Positions 8,355 to 17,952 are shown, counted from the stretch's first letter. The stretch is 64,000 nucleotides of DNA from Lacrimispora celerecrescens (GCF_000732605.1 NZ_JPME01000014.1:1-64000), one strand, 5' to 3'. Notes: generated by a model not told the origin, from the sequence alone. Made by a program: numbers and translations.

Positions 8355-8442
8355 TTCCTTCATATTGAAGCTTAAAACAAAATTACTCTATGAAACCAGC
8401 AGATTCCTATTCGACAGCCGTTCTTTTCTGGCACCATTATTC

Positions 8443-11400
8443 CTAAGAGAAATCCCGTGCAGAGTTATATTTCGAAAATCCACAGTTTACTCCCTCAATT
8501 AAAGTTTCATCGAATGATTCCTCTTCATTTAGTTCCTGGACACTATCCGGCTCCGCTTCCCCAGCCAGGGGTTCTTCAGTCAGATTTTCTTCCGGGTACT
8601 TCTCTTCCGAACTTTTCTCTTCTGAACTTTCCTCTGACGGGCTCTCCTCTGCCGGACTCTCCTCTACCGGACCTTCCTCTGTCGGGCCTTCCTCTGTTCG
8701 ATTTTCTTCGTCCCCACTTTCTTCTTCCCTAATTTCTTCTTCCGTAATTACTTCCTCTTCATTTTCTTCTGAAGGCTTATTTACTTCCTCTGCATTTTCT
8801 TCTGAAGCCTTATTTCCTTCCTCTGGCTCAGGTTTCTCTACAGCCTCTGCAACTGGTTCTTCCATAATTAATTTCCTTGCTTCCATATTCATATAATTTT
8901 GGATTTCCGGAACTGTTACAGTTATTTCATATGGCGCATAATTATTATATTCTGATAGTATTCTTACCTCATGTTCCTCTGAGGTGAAATTCTTTGCTAA
9001 AATGGTTAAACTGTATGGCTTTGTTCTCGTATTTAAGCTGTAATCTGTGCCACTGGTCAGCTTCTCGCCATCCAGATAGACAGTGTTGTAGGAGCTATAA
9101 AAATAGTAAGATGCATCCGTAGAAAATTGCAAATCTCCGTTTTCCAACCACTCATCTGTTATATCCGGAAGCTTCTGATACGGTGTGAAGCTAACATTAC
9201 AGGAACGGTATCCCGGTACTGAGATTGTAACGTTATAGCCATAATAATATGACAATGTACCGCTTAGTGTAATTGAAAGCTGCTCTTCATCAACGTTTTT
9301 GCTAAATCCTGTTATCGTCTGGCTGGAGGAAGAACGCTTTACGGATATGTGGGACTGGATCAGAGAATCCCACCATTCCTGGTTCCCATCCGCCACATGC
9401 AGGACGATTGTACTTTCTCCGCTTAAGGAGGTTCCGTTTTCTACTGCCAGCTTTGGCGCCGGTTCATAGGCAATATACTGCCCAAAACTCATTTCGACCT
9501 TTTGATATGCTTCATTATACAGGACCAGAAGGTTTTCTTCCTCCGTAAGCAGTTCAGCAGGTATGTAAATGGTGCTGTATCCGCTGGTCGTATATCCGGT
9601 ACCCTTCTTCAACTCGGTTTCATTTAAGGATACTGTTACCTTATCATAGAAATAAGAATCTGTGGCTGTCAGTTCCAGGCGTTCTTCGTCATAATTCATC
9701 GCGCTCTTAACACTGACTGAATATAAGATTCTGACCTCTGCCTGAGCTGCCCGGTATCCCTTTGCATTTACCGTAACCGTATAAGTACCAGGGCTGTAGG
9801 AGCTAACAGTTGGCAAAGTCAGTCCATTTTCATTTTTTGTATAAGTGATAGCTGTGGAAGAATAAGAATCCGTTAGTGTCACTGAACTGATATTATTCAG
9901 CCAATCATCTGCCTCTCCTGACACCACTTCAACCGTTACGGTACCTTTCTGTACAACCGCTTCTGACTTTAACACCGGAGCTTCTAATGGAGACACCAAA
10001 TCTGCCGGTGCAGTCCCTTCTATTACCTTTATTCCGTAGCCGGAGGCATAAAGCTCAATTCTGTACGGCGATCCGGCGGTAAAGTTATGGGGGGAAATTT
10101 CAATTCCTTTGTTGTAAGAAGCGGTATAATCAGCAGCTTCTCCCTTTTTCAGTTCTGTTCCATTTAAAACCACCTTTGTTACATAGGAACTTAAATAAGA
10201 GGCGTTGCCTGTAAGTATTAAGCTGTAATTTTCCTGGTTCCACTGCTGGGTTATGGCAGGCGGTGCTTTTACGGGAGTAAACGTTATCGCTACTGCATCA
10301 TATCCCGGTATGGCAATTTTCATGGTATATGTGTAATAAGAAGACAATGTAGTCTTATTCGCAGTGACCGTAAAACTGCTTCCTTCTTTCTCAAGAGAAA
10401 GGCCGGAAACACTGCTATAGGAATATGACAGAGTAAGATGATCAGCCTCTAAAGTCTGGAACCATTCCATCTCTTCGCTGTCTTCCTCCAAGGCTCCGAT
10501 ATCAAATACCACAGAAGAACCTTCTATCACTTCCCTTACGGTAACAGGCGGCGCTTTCTTAGGCGTAACAAACGCCTCCGGGGAATCCACCTCAAGACTG
10601 GTATCCTCATAACCCTTTGCCTGAATTTCAATCGTATTTTTTCCGTTTACCAGATAGCGGTAGGAAATATACAGATTATTGTAATCACTCGTAAAGCTTC
10701 CTGATTCCAGCCGGGTTCCATTGACCGTGATTGCCGTTATCTGATTTGTATAATATGTAAAGTCCGCTCTTAATTTCAACTGGCCGTTGGCGTCATCCCA
10801 AGCAGCCGTAAAAGATGGAGCCTTATCTACAACAGAAAGAGAACCTTTTACATCCCCGAACCCAAAGGAATGGATCGTAACCTCATAATCTCCCACATAA
10901 TTCATAGGTCCACTGATCGCATCGACTCCCAGAGTTATGGTTTTCCCGTCTGCTGACAAGGTATTGCTTTCCTGATAGTAATGGGTTTTGGTTTCACTGT
11001 AAGGAATCTCAATTTCAGTAATCGAACGGTACCAAGATTCATTTTCCTCACCGAGCTGTATGACTGCGCTCTTTCCTTTCAATGATGGGGAAATGGTCAG
11101 TTCAGGCGGATTGGTATTGTCTGTTTTACCTGTTAAAAGTTCTACTTTTGTTCCGTAGCCACCTTTATCTGTTAAATACTTCACATATCTGGGCAACTCT
11201 TCCGCCTTTTTCCAACTTCTGATCTTTAAATCTTTCGCATCCGTACTCAGGGTCAGGTTCTCATTTAATGCGGATAATTTCTCGGAAGGTTCCCATTTAG
11301 ACAGAAAGGCTTCTACAGAAGAGGTTCCTATTCCCAGTTTATCTGCAATGATGTTATTTGCTGCCAAATCAAACAATACAGCAATTGTGGCCACCTCTTC

Positions 11401-12660
11401 CTTTCCCTCCAGACTTGCAGGGGGAGCGGTAGTCGCACTTGAGACCGCATCCGAGGCAAAGCTCTTAATATCGGCCGCGGTCCGGTTATCTTCCTCTATC
11501 AGGATATAATTTTCTGTATCTTCCTGGCTTTTGCTCTGCGCTTCCTCCTGACCCTGAAGCTGCATTGTATCTACCGTAGTTTCCGTAGGTTTTATGAAGA
11601 GGGAATCTCCCTGCCTGATAAATTTCACATATTGTGTCAATGGAATGGTAGCCTTAGTAAGCACCACATACGGGATATCTGACGGAAGGGAAAGGTTGGT
11701 TTCAATAAACTCTTTCTCCGCCGCAGTACTCTTACCCGGCTCTCTCAGTGCAATAACAGATACGGTCCATTTCCCGGAGGTTATGGCCAGTGTATGGGTA
11801 TTTTCATCCGGTAAAGGTATCTTTACCGTCCTGCCTGAAGTAGTCACAGGAGTAACGGACGATGTGGCATCTTTCCCTGCTATGGAATAGCGGAACTCTT
11901 CAAGCCCCTCTGCCTCATCGGAAAAGGATATTACGGCATAGGGAAGTCCCTGAACAGATACGATCCCGGTTTGTTCCAGAATAACAGGACTTTTGCTTTC
12001 CCATGGATTTTCGCCGCCCTCCGTTCCATTATTTCCGGTATTTCCGTTTACGTTATCCCCTCCTCCGGGTTGATTGTTTCCTCCCCCTGGTTGATTGTTT
12101 CCTCCCCCTGGCTGATTGTTTCCTCCTCCCGTTTGATTGCCTCCGTTCCCCCCCGTATTGTTGGAGGTTTTACTGCCAGAGCTGCTGCCATTGTTTGAAT
12201 TCCGGGATGACTTTCCATTCCAGGCCCCGCTGCCATCCACATAGTATCCATCGGGCGTGTAACCATTTACCAAAGCTTCTCCTGACTGCTTGTCAAGATA
12301 ATACCACTTCCCATTGATCTCTTTCCAGCCGGAAGCCATGGAACCATCCGTATCCATATAATACCACTTTCCACGAATCTCCTTCCAGCCGGAAGCCATG
12401 GAACCGTCTGGCTCCAGATAATACCACTTCTGATCCGTGTCCTGGTACCATCCCGTTCTCATATTTCCAAGTTCATCAAAATGATACCAATTGCCGTCAT
12501 CGGTTTTCAGCCACGAATTCCTCTGTTCCTGGCCATCTTCCAGAATATACCGCCACTTATCCCCCTCCCGTCTCCACTCTCCTGCAAACGGCTGGATCGT
12601 AAATACCAAATTCATGGCAGTCAGAACCGCCAGTAATTTAACTTTATTTCTACTTCTCAT
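8443..12660 (-). CDS. large secreted surface protein: cell-wall-binding repeats plus HID/DUF1533-like repeats
   Basis: 1405 residues. The signal peptide covers about residues 1-26 (MRSRNKVKLLAVLTAMNLVF, cleavage near PFAG). Residues 28-147 hold about five choline-binding-type repeats (GSMASGWKEI.GKWYY), which attach proteins to the cell wall. A Gly/Asn/Pro linker (about 150-220) has 21-nt tandem repeats (GGGNNQP). The middle is a series of beta-rich modules of about 90-100 residues with the pattern LNGTELKKG...Y, like DUF1533 (haemoblobin or Shr HID) domains, some of which bind haem proteins. The last 150 residues are an acidic Glu/Ser/Pro tail with no sortase motif. AAGGAGG lies 6 nt before the ATG. 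It is a single-gene unit. Haem or adhesion roles are inferred. Confidence 0.82.
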   Translation of the reverse strand: MRSRNKVKLLAVLTAMNLVFTIQPFAGEWRREGDKWRYILEDGQEQRNSWLKTDDGNWYHFDELGNMRTGWYQDTDQKWYYLEPDGSMASGWKEIRGKWYYMDTDGSMASGWKEINGKWYYLDKQSGEALVNGYTPDGYYVDGSGAWNGKSSRNSNNGSSSGSKTSNNTGGNGGNQTGGGNNQPGGGNNQPGGGNNQPGGGDNVNGNTGNNGTEGGENPWESKSPVILEQTGIVSVQGLPYAVISFSDEAEGLEEFRYSIAGKDATSSVTPVTTSGRTVKIPLPDENTHTLAITSGKWTVSVIALREPGKSTAAEKEFIETNLSLPSDIPYVVLTKATIPLTQYVKFIRQGDSLFIKPTETTVDTMQLQGQEEAQSKSQEDTENYILIEEDNRTAADIKSFASDAVSSATTAPPASLEGKEEVATIAVLFDLAANNIIADKLGIGTSSVEAFLSKWEPSEKLSALNENLTLSTDAKDLKIRSWKKAEELPRYVKYLTDKGGYGTKVELLTGKTDNTNPPELTISPSLKGKSAVIQLGEENESWYRSITEIEIPYSETKTHYYQESNTLSADGKTITLGVDAISGPMNYVGDYEVTIHSFGFGDVKGSLSVVDKAPSFTAAWDDANGQLKLRADFTYYTNQITAITVNGTRLESGSFTSDYNNLYISYRYLVNGKNTIEIQAKGYEDTSLEVDSPEAFVTPKKAPPVTVREVIEGSSVVFDIGALEEDSEEMEWFQTLEADHLTLSYSYSSVSGLSLEKEGSSFTVTANKTTLSSYYTYTMKIAIPGYDAVAITFTPVKAPPAITQQWNQENYSLILTGNASYLSSYVTKVVLNGTELKKGEAADYTASYNKGIEISPHNFTAGSPYRIELYASGYGIKVIEGTAPADLVSPLEAPVLKSEAVVQKGTVTVEVVSGEADDWLNNISSVTLTDSYSSTAITYTKNENGLTLPTVSSYSPGTYTVTVNAKGYRAAQAEVRILYSVSVKSAMNYDEERLELTATDSYFYDKVTVSLNETELKKGTGYTTSGYSTIYIPAELLTEEENLLVLYNEAYQKVEMSFGQYIAYEPAPKLAVENGTSLSGESTIVLHVADGNQEWWDSLIQSHISVKRSSSSQTITGFSKNVDEEQLSITLSGTLSYYYGYNVTISVPGYRSCNVSFTPYQKLPDITDEWLENGDLQFSTDASYYFYSSYNTVYLDGEKLTSGTDYSLNTRTKPYSLTILAKNFTSEEHEVRILSEYNNYAPYEITVTVPEIQNYMNMEARKLIMEEPVAEAVEKPEPEEGNKASEENAEEVNKPSEENEEEVITEEEIREEESGDEENRTEEGPTEEGPVEESPAEESPSEESSEEKSSEEKYPEENLTEEPLAGEAEPDSVQELNEEESFDETLIEGVNCGFSKYNSARDFS

Positions 12661-12684
12661 AGATTCCTCCTTGCTTATGATTGA

Positions 12685-12702
12685 AGTTAGTTTAAACTAA
12701 CT
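12685..12702. promoter_or_regulatory. 18-bp perfect palindrome at the surface protein transcription start
   Basis: AGTTAGTTTAAACTAACT is a perfect 18-bp palindrome placed right after the -10 of the minus-strand promoter (12708-12736), so it covers the expected +1. It could be a repressor operator or a 5'-end hairpin of the mRNA. Confidence 0.55.
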
Positions 12703-12707
12703 GATTT

Positions 12708-12736
12708 ATTATAAAATATTCCCAATCATTGGGCAA
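12708..12736 (-). promoter_or_regulatory. promoter of the surface protein gene
   Basis: On the minus strand, TTGCCC (12731-12736), 17-nt spacer, TATAAT (12708-12713). Confidence 0.65.
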
Positions 12737-12790
12737 GCAGATAAACGAGAAAATACCTCAACTGATATCCACTGATAATTTATTACCATT

Positions 12791-12826
12791 AAAAAGGCAG
12801 GAAAACCACTAAGCGGTTTTCCTGCC
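12791..12826 (-). terminator. terminator of the ABC sugar transporter operon
   Basis: On the minus strand, GGCAGGAAAACC pairs with GGTTTTCCTGCC, followed by TTTTT, just beyond the permease stop at 12839. Confidence 0.9.
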
Positions 12827-12838
12827 TGATTATCTGTT

Positions 12839-13693
12839 TTAACCCTTAATTCCTGTGGAGGCAATTCCTTCCACCAGATATTTCTGCATGGTTAGGAAAA
12901 TCAGAAAAATAGGAATCAGGGAAAAGGTTGCCATTGCAAACATCGCGCCCCAGTCTGAGCCGGCCGTTGGGTCCGAAAACATCTTTAATGCATAGCTGAC
13001 CGGGTATTTCATAGGATCGCTTAAGAAAAGCAGAGCCGTCATAAAATCATCCCATCTCCACATAAAGGAGAAAATAGCGCTGGTCACCAGAGACGGTTTA
13101 ATAAGAGGAAGGATGATCCTTATGAAAATGGAGTATATGGTGCATCCATCCATTCTGGCAGCCTCATCTAAATCAATGGGAATTCCCTTTATAAACTGTA
13201 CATTTAAGAAAATGAAAAAGCCCTGACCAAAAAACTGAGGTACAATGATAGGAAGATAGCTCCCCACCCAGCCCATTTTATTAAAAATAATATACTGGGG
13301 AATCATAATGATCTGGAACGGAAGCATCATAGCTAGCAGCATACATGCGAACCAGAAGTTTTTAAACTTAAAATCAATACGGGCAAATCCATAGCCTACG
13401 ATAGCGGAAGATACGACCGCCCCAACAGTAGAAAGGCCTGCAATGATAAAAGAATTCTTAAAAAACGTGCTGAAACCATATCCGGCAAAGCCCTGCCAGC
13501 CTACGCGGTAGTTTTCAAGTGAAAATTTATCAGGCAGCAGTTTGGCAGCAGTCCGGAATATTTCATTGGAGTTCTTAAAGGAACTCATCACCATCCACAC
13601 AAGGGGATATATCATAACACATGCCAGCAAAAAGGTGAACACATGATAAACCACTGTGGTGGCTATTCTTCTTTCTTTATATCCTGTTTTCAT
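12839..13693 (-). CDS. ABC sugar transporter permease, MalG/LplC type
   Basis: 284 residues, the normal size of carbohydrate uptake (CUT1) inner permeases. Six hydrophobic segments are visible, and the cytoplasmic EAA loop reads EAARMDGCTIYSIFIRIILPLIKP, which contacts the ATPase. AAGGGTGATAAAAT precedes the ATG. It is the last gene of a three-gene operon (binding protein, MalF-type permease, this gene). No ATPase is encoded here, as is common in this group, where one MsmX-like ATPase serves several importers. Context points to pectin-derived oligosaccharides (rhamnogalacturonan or galacturonides) as substrate, by analogy with Bacillus LplC/YtcP/YesQ. Confidence 0.92.
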   Translation of the reverse strand: MKTGYKERRIATTVVYHVFTFLLACVMIYPLVWMVMSSFKNSNEIFRTAAKLLPDKFSLENYRVGWQGFAGYGFSTFFKNSFIIAGLSTVGAVVSSAIVGYGFARIDFKFKNFWFACMLLAMMLPFQIIMIPQYIIFNKMGWVGSYLPIIVPQFFGQGFFIFLNVQFIKGIPIDLDEAARMDGCTIYSIFIRIILPLIKPSLVTSAIFSFMWRWDDFMTALLFLSDPMKYPVSYALKMFSDPTAGSDWGAMFAMATFSLIPIFLIFLTMQKYLVEGIASTGIKG

Positions 13694-13699
13694 ATTTTA

Positions 13700-14629
13700 T
13701 CACCCTTCTGATTCATAATATACCCATTTCTTCTGTGTCTTGAAAAGTATCAGGGTCAAAAGCCCAACTACAAACACCATAAACCATGCCATTGCACAGC
13801 CATAACCCAGCTTATTATATGTAAAGGAATTCTGGTACATGTATACTGTATAAAACAGAGTGGTGTCCTTTGGTTTTCCTTGAGTGATAATATAGCTTTG
13901 GGTAAATGCCATGAAGCCGTTGATCAGCTGATTAATAAGATTAAAGAAAATCGTTGGTGTCAGCATTGGAATCGTGATCTTAAAGAAACGCTGAATGCCA
14001 TTTGCACCATCTACGGTAGCCGCCTCATAAAGACTTATAGGAATCTGTTTTAACCCGGATAAAAATATGAGCATGGAAGAACCAAACTGCCATACGGCTA
14101 GGATAATCAGGGTCCAGATAGCGGTATCCGCTCTTCCCAGCCACGCAATATCGGACGGCAGTCCAATAATACCTAAGATTGCGTTTATTACTCCGTCACT
14201 GGCAAACATCCGTTTCCAGAGTATCGCCACAGCCACGCTGGAGCCAATGATGGAAGGAAGATAATAAACAGCTCTGTAAAAACCGGACATTTTGGTGCTT
14301 TTTACAAGCAGCATGGCTACAAGCAGAGCCATGAGTAGCCGGAGGGGAACCGAAAATAGAACATAGTACATGGTCACGCCAAATACCTTCCAAAACTTGG
14401 GATCTGCTGTAAACATGGCCTTGTAATTTTCCAGACCTATAAAAACTGGTGATTTTAAAATATTGTATCTGGTAAACGAAAACCCTAAAGAAAAAATCAT
14501 CGGAATGGCAAGAAAGGCAAGAAAGCCTATAATGAAGGGCAGGATAAATACATATCCTGCAACCTTCGGTGTGTTCATTACCTGAGTAAATGTTTTTTTT
14601 CTTTTGGGGGTCATTTGATTGTTCTTCAT
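13700..14629 (-). CDS. ABC sugar transporter permease, MalF/LplB type
   Basis: 309 residues with six to seven membrane segments; the first is VAGYVFILPFIIGFLAFLAI. The EAA loop EAATVDGANGIQRFFKITIP is clear. GGAGGGAATAAG precedes the ATG. It lies 6 nt before the second permease and 26 nt after the binding protein gene, so the three are co-transcribed. It forms the membrane channel of a CUT1 importer together with the gene at 12839. Substrate is assigned by context with the neighbouring GH105 and GH4 genes. Confidence 0.92.
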   Translation of the reverse strand: MKNNQMTPKRKKTFTQVMNTPKVAGYVFILPFIIGFLAFLAIPMIFSLGFSFTRYNILKSPVFIGLENYKAMFTADPKFWKVFGVTMYYVLFSVPLRLLMALLVAMLLVKSTKMSGFYRAVYYLPSIIGSSVAVAILWKRMFASDGVINAILGIIGLPSDIAWLGRADTAIWTLIILAVWQFGSSMLIFLSGLKQIPISLYEAATVDGANGIQRFFKITIPMLTPTIFFNLINQLINGFMAFTQSYIITQGKPKDTTLFYTVYMYQNSFTYNKLGYGCAMAWFMVFVVGLLTLILFKTQKKWVYYESEG

Positions 14630-14655
14630 CTTATTCCCTCCAAACTTTTCTGTTA

Positions 14656-16005
14656 CTATTTCGCTGCTTCTTCCAAAATCTTTTTCGCTTCAGGCACAAA
14701 GCTTGCTGCTGCTTCATCAGCGGTTGTATCACCATAACGGATTGCTTCTACCACGCTCTTGGTCAATGCTTCCACTTCACCCTTGCCGGCTGGATCTGGA
14801 GCATCAATCGGAACTGCAATCTCTGCAACTTTTGCAACATAGTCAAATACCTTCTGTGCAACAGCATCTACCTTTGGTTTAATTGCATCCGCTACCTCAG
14901 TATTAACCGGGATTCCTCTTTCTGCCATAAGAATTTCATTACATTCTACACTGTTCGTGAACCAGTCAATAAACTTTGCAGCCTCTTCTTTGTTTTTGGA
15001 AGTTTCAGCAATGGAGAAGAACTGGCTTGGCTTTAAATACATATTCTGTGAATCTTTTGTCAGAACCGGGTTCATAGTTACTTCTAACTCTCTTCCGGCT
15101 GCGTTTGAAAGGCTGATAAACTGATTGGAATATGGGAAGTCATTCCATGTAGTTTCATCTACAATCGGTTTTGTTTCAATGTTATCCGGGTTCTTCTCAA
15201 CAAGAATATCTGGAGCAATGGAGAATTCTGCCTTCTGGAATTTCTCTACATTGGCGAAATGAATCTTTGTAGAGTCTTCTTTGCCAGCCATTAACTCATC
15301 GAATATATGGGAACCATTGGCTCTTGCTGTCATCTGCAGCATATTGATCCAGCCGTCGTAAACGGTCTTAACGCCTGTCTTCTCGTAAATAGTTTTGGAA
15401 ATATCATATAATTCATCATAGGTCATCTGCTCAGGAATGGTAACTCCTGCTTTTTCTACAATGGCCTTATCATAAACCATCAGAGGTGCATTACTTCCAA
15501 GGCTGAGAGCATAGCAGTTTCCATCGATAGAGCCACTCTCAATGATGCTTGCCGGAATTTTCGAAGTATCAATAATGCCGGAGGAAATAAATTCTGATAA
15601 ATTAGCCAGCTGTCCGCTCTTCTGGTACTGGTTTAAGTAGGAATAGTCCATCTGGATGATATCCGGTAAGTTGCCGCCGGCTGCCATAGCAGAAAGCTTA
15701 TCCCAGTAACCGCCCCAGTCAGTAAACTCAACCTTGATCTCTACATTTGGATTTTTACTCATGTATAAATCCGCTGCTTTTTTTGTAACGTCATTTCTGG
15801 TCTGATTGCCCCACCAGCAAATGTTTAAAGATACCTTATCCCCTGATGCTGTCTTTGCGCCGTCATCTGCCTTTGTGGTTGCTGCCTCTGTTGCCTCGGC
15901 AGCTGTCGTTGCAGTATCCACTTTTTCTGTTTTGGAACCACAACCAGCTAAAGATGTTGCTGCAATTAATGCAGCGAGTGATGTTGCTAGTAATCTCTTT
16001 CTCAC
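14656..16005 (-). CDS. extracellular sugar-binding lipoprotein of an ABC importer
   Basis: 449 residues. The start is GTG at 16005, preceded by GGGAGG. The lipobox LAGCGSK at about 19-25 marks a lipoprotein, followed by an Ala/Thr-rich linker (about 28-58) and then a family 1 solute-binding fold (VSLNICWWGNQTRNDV; LPDIIQMDYSYLNQYQ). It captures oligosaccharides outside the membrane and delivers them to the two permeases encoded downstream. The gene is divergent from the two-component system, which probably regulates it. Family firm, ligand inferred. Confidence 0.93.
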   Translation of the reverse strand: MRKRLLATSLAALIAATSLAGCGSKTEKVDTATTAAEATEAATTKADDGAKTASGDKVSLNICWWGNQTRNDVTKKAADLYMSKNPNVEIKVEFTDWGGYWDKLSAMAAGGNLPDIIQMDYSYLNQYQKSGQLANLSEFISSGIIDTSKIPASIIESGSIDGNCYALSLGSNAPLMVYDKAIVEKAGVTIPEQMTYDELYDISKTIYEKTGVKTVYDGWINMLQMTARANGSHIFDELMAGKEDSTKIHFANVEKFQKAEFSIAPDILVEKNPDNIETKPIVDETTWNDFPYSNQFISLSNAAGRELEVTMNPVLTKDSQNMYLKPSQFFSIAETSKNKEEAAKFIDWFTNSVECNEILMAERGIPVNTEVADAIKPKVDAVAQKVFDYVAKVAEIAVPIDAPDPAGKGEVEALTKSVVEAIRYGDTTADEAAASFVPEAKKILEEAAK

Positions 16006-16030
16006 TTGTTAAACCTCCCTTTAATTTATT

Positions 16031-16119
16031 TGTGATATTCACATTTTATGGCAAATATGCACAACGGTAAAGTTAAAATGTGGCTTTTTATGATTAAAAA
16101 AACAGCTTTATGTGATATT
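16031..16119. promoter_or_regulatory. divergent control region with two TGTGATATT repeats
   Basis: TGTGATATT occurs at 16031-16039 and again at 16111-16119, exactly 80 bp apart, between the binding protein gene and the histidine kinase gene. On the minus strand TTTACC, 17 nt, TAAAAT fits the importer promoter between them. The repeats may be sites for the AraC-type response regulator at 17953. Confidence 0.4.
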
Positions 16120-16190
16120 AGACGGTTTTACAATTTCTTTTTTTAACTTTTTACTATATAATACGATTACTGAGGAAAGGATAGGTGATT

Positions 16191-17951
16191 ATGAAACGAT
16201 GTACGCTCTGGTTTAACAATCTGTCTTTATACAAAAAAATATTGACTATTTTCCTGCTGGCTCTGCTGGCTGTTTGCATTACCTTCCTCATCAGTATCAG
16301 GATTCTCACCTCCCGCTATAATGAGGAGCTATACCGTACCAATGCAAATTCCTTAAATCATGTAACAACGTTTCTGGAATCGGAGATGCAGGTGATCCAA
16401 AGCCTATCAGACAATATGATCGGTGACCCCATATTTCAGGACAATCTGGTGTTTTTAGCGGATAACCCTTACAGCAACCGACGGGCCCTGGCACGCCGGG
16501 ATATTTACCAGCAGCTTTATTCCTATGTTTACCGCAGCAAATATATAAAATCCATTAATATTATTCTGGCTGACGGGACGAATATCTGTATGGGAAGCTC
16601 AGACGAAATCCTTAAATTCAATGTAAATGAGCTTGATGAAATAACCAGCAGTCTAAAAGGAAAAGCCACCTGGGCTCCGGCAATGGAACCTGGAGACGAT
16701 ACGGTATGTGCCAGACAGATATTAAAGCTGAAATATTTAAGCCTAAAAAAGCTGGCCGGGCTTTACATTACGGTGAACATGGAACGAATGATTGAGGATG
16801 GCTTAAAAAGTGCCGGAAGCCTTGAGGAAAACTCCAATTTCATCCTGATGTCAGGGGAAAAGAGAATCTACCCTGCAACTGCTTTTCACGACGCATACTG
16901 CGCGGAAATCATTGCCGGCAACAAGCAGCAGGAAAACGCCTATCTCATTTCCACACTGGACAATAAAAAAGAATTTATTATTTCCGGCCATGTTCCCTAT
17001 GTGGACTGGAATTACATTTATTTCAGGGATTACGATCCTCTTTTTTACAGGATTCAGCTTATAAGCTTTCAGATTCTTTTCTTTACTTTTTTTATCATCT
17101 TTATTAATGCAGCCTGTGTTAACCTGATTTTCCGCCATATCTTCCGTCACCTGGACTATCTGATTGAGAAGATCCAGAAGTTCGGCAGCGGGGAGTCTCC
17201 GGCCTGTAACGTGAAATGCTATGACTATGAAAACCGCCAGGATGAAATCGGCCAGCTTCACCGGAGCTTTGATGATATGACCCACAGCGTTAAGGTCCTG
17301 CGGGATGAAAATTATGACAAACAGCTTTTGTTAAGAGATTCCACCATCAAGATGCTCCAGCAGCAGATCAATCCGCACTTTCTTTATAACACCTTGGATA
17401 CAATCAACTGGATGGCGCAAAAATACGGAGCCGATGACATCTCTGTTATGGTCCGCTCCCTTGGAAACTTATTCCGTGCATCCATTGCCGGACAAAAGGA
17501 TATCATTCCTCTGGAAGATGAGCTGGAGGTGCTGGATAATTACATCCGCATTCAGGAGATACGTTTTAAGGACAGGCTTCACTTTGAACTTAAAATTCCG
17601 AAAAAAATTTCCCATATTTTCGTTCCTAAACTCTGTATTCAACCCCTGGTTGAAAACGCCTTAAAGCACGCCATGGAGGATACGGATGAAATGTGCATGA
17701 TACAAGTCGTCATAGAGGAAATGGAAAAGGACTATGAGATCCGGGTGTCCAACACCGGCTCCCGGTTTGAATCGGATCTTTTAGAAAAGATCAGGAACAA
17801 AGAAATCACGCCCCAAGGTTCTGGTGTAGGCCTGACCAACATTCATTCCAGGTTAAAGCTGCTCTATGGGGATCATTATGGCCTGAAATTTTATAACGAA
17901 AGAGAAATGGCAGTAGTGATGCTGTCAATTCCTAAGGGAGAGGAGATTTGA
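16191..17951 (+). CDS. sensor histidine kinase, YesM (LytS/YehU-like) family
   Basis: 586 residues from the ATG at 16191 (AAAGGA about 9 nt upstream; a GTG at 16185 is less well placed). Two membrane segments, at about 15-40 and 285-310, flank an extracellular sensor domain (Cache-like). HAMP-like linker, then the His_kinase box QQQINPHFLYNTLD with phospho-acceptor His396, the N box IQPLVENALKHAM and the G box GSGVGLTNIHSRL of the ATPase. YesM-type kinases sense extracellular sugars and act with AraC-type response regulators; the partner follows immediately at 17953. Context suggests that it senses pectin fragments. Confidence 0.93.
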   Translation: MKRCTLWFNNLSLYKKILTIFLLALLAVCITFLISIRILTSRYNEELYRTNANSLNHVTTFLESEMQVIQSLSDNMIGDPIFQDNLVFLADNPYSNRRALARRDIYQQLYSYVYRSKYIKSINIILADGTNICMGSSDEILKFNVNELDEITSSLKGKATWAPAMEPGDDTVCARQILKLKYLSLKKLAGLYITVNMERMIEDGLKSAGSLEENSNFILMSGEKRIYPATAFHDAYCAEIIAGNKQQENAYLISTLDNKKEFIISGHVPYVDWNYIYFRDYDPLFYRIQLISFQILFFTFFIIFINAACVNLIFRHIFRHLDYLIEKIQKFGSGESPACNVKCYDYENRQDEIGQLHRSFDDMTHSVKVLRDENYDKQLLLRDSTIKMLQQQINPHFLYNTLDTINWMAQKYGADDISVMVRSLGNLFRASIAGQKDIIPLEDELEVLDNYIRIQEIRFKDRLHFELKIPKKISHIFVPKLCIQPLVENALKHAMEDTDEMCMIQVVIEEMEKDYEIRVSNTGSRFESDLLEKIRNKEITPQGSGVGLTNIHSRLKLLYGDHYGLKFYNEREMAVVMLSIPKGEEI

Positions 17952-17952
17952 T

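Larger units (their letters stand above)
8019..8442. other. intergenic region holding hairpins and a candidate small RNA
   Basis: About 420 nt between the second Csp-like gene and the end of the surface protein gene. There is no ORF with a ribosome binding site. The plus strand has a promoter-like pair and a hairpin with T run (8121-8213) and a second perfect hairpin with a C-rich loop (8328-8354), described separately. Confidence 0.6.

Noticed and set aside
11594-11890. Plus-strand ORF inside the surface protein gene
   Set aside because: It is a shadow of the 1405-residue gene on the other strand, with no ribosome binding site.
12057-12140. Tandem 21-nt repeats as a possible mobile or CRISPR element
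   Set aside because: They encode the GGGNNQP linker of the large surface protein in frame.
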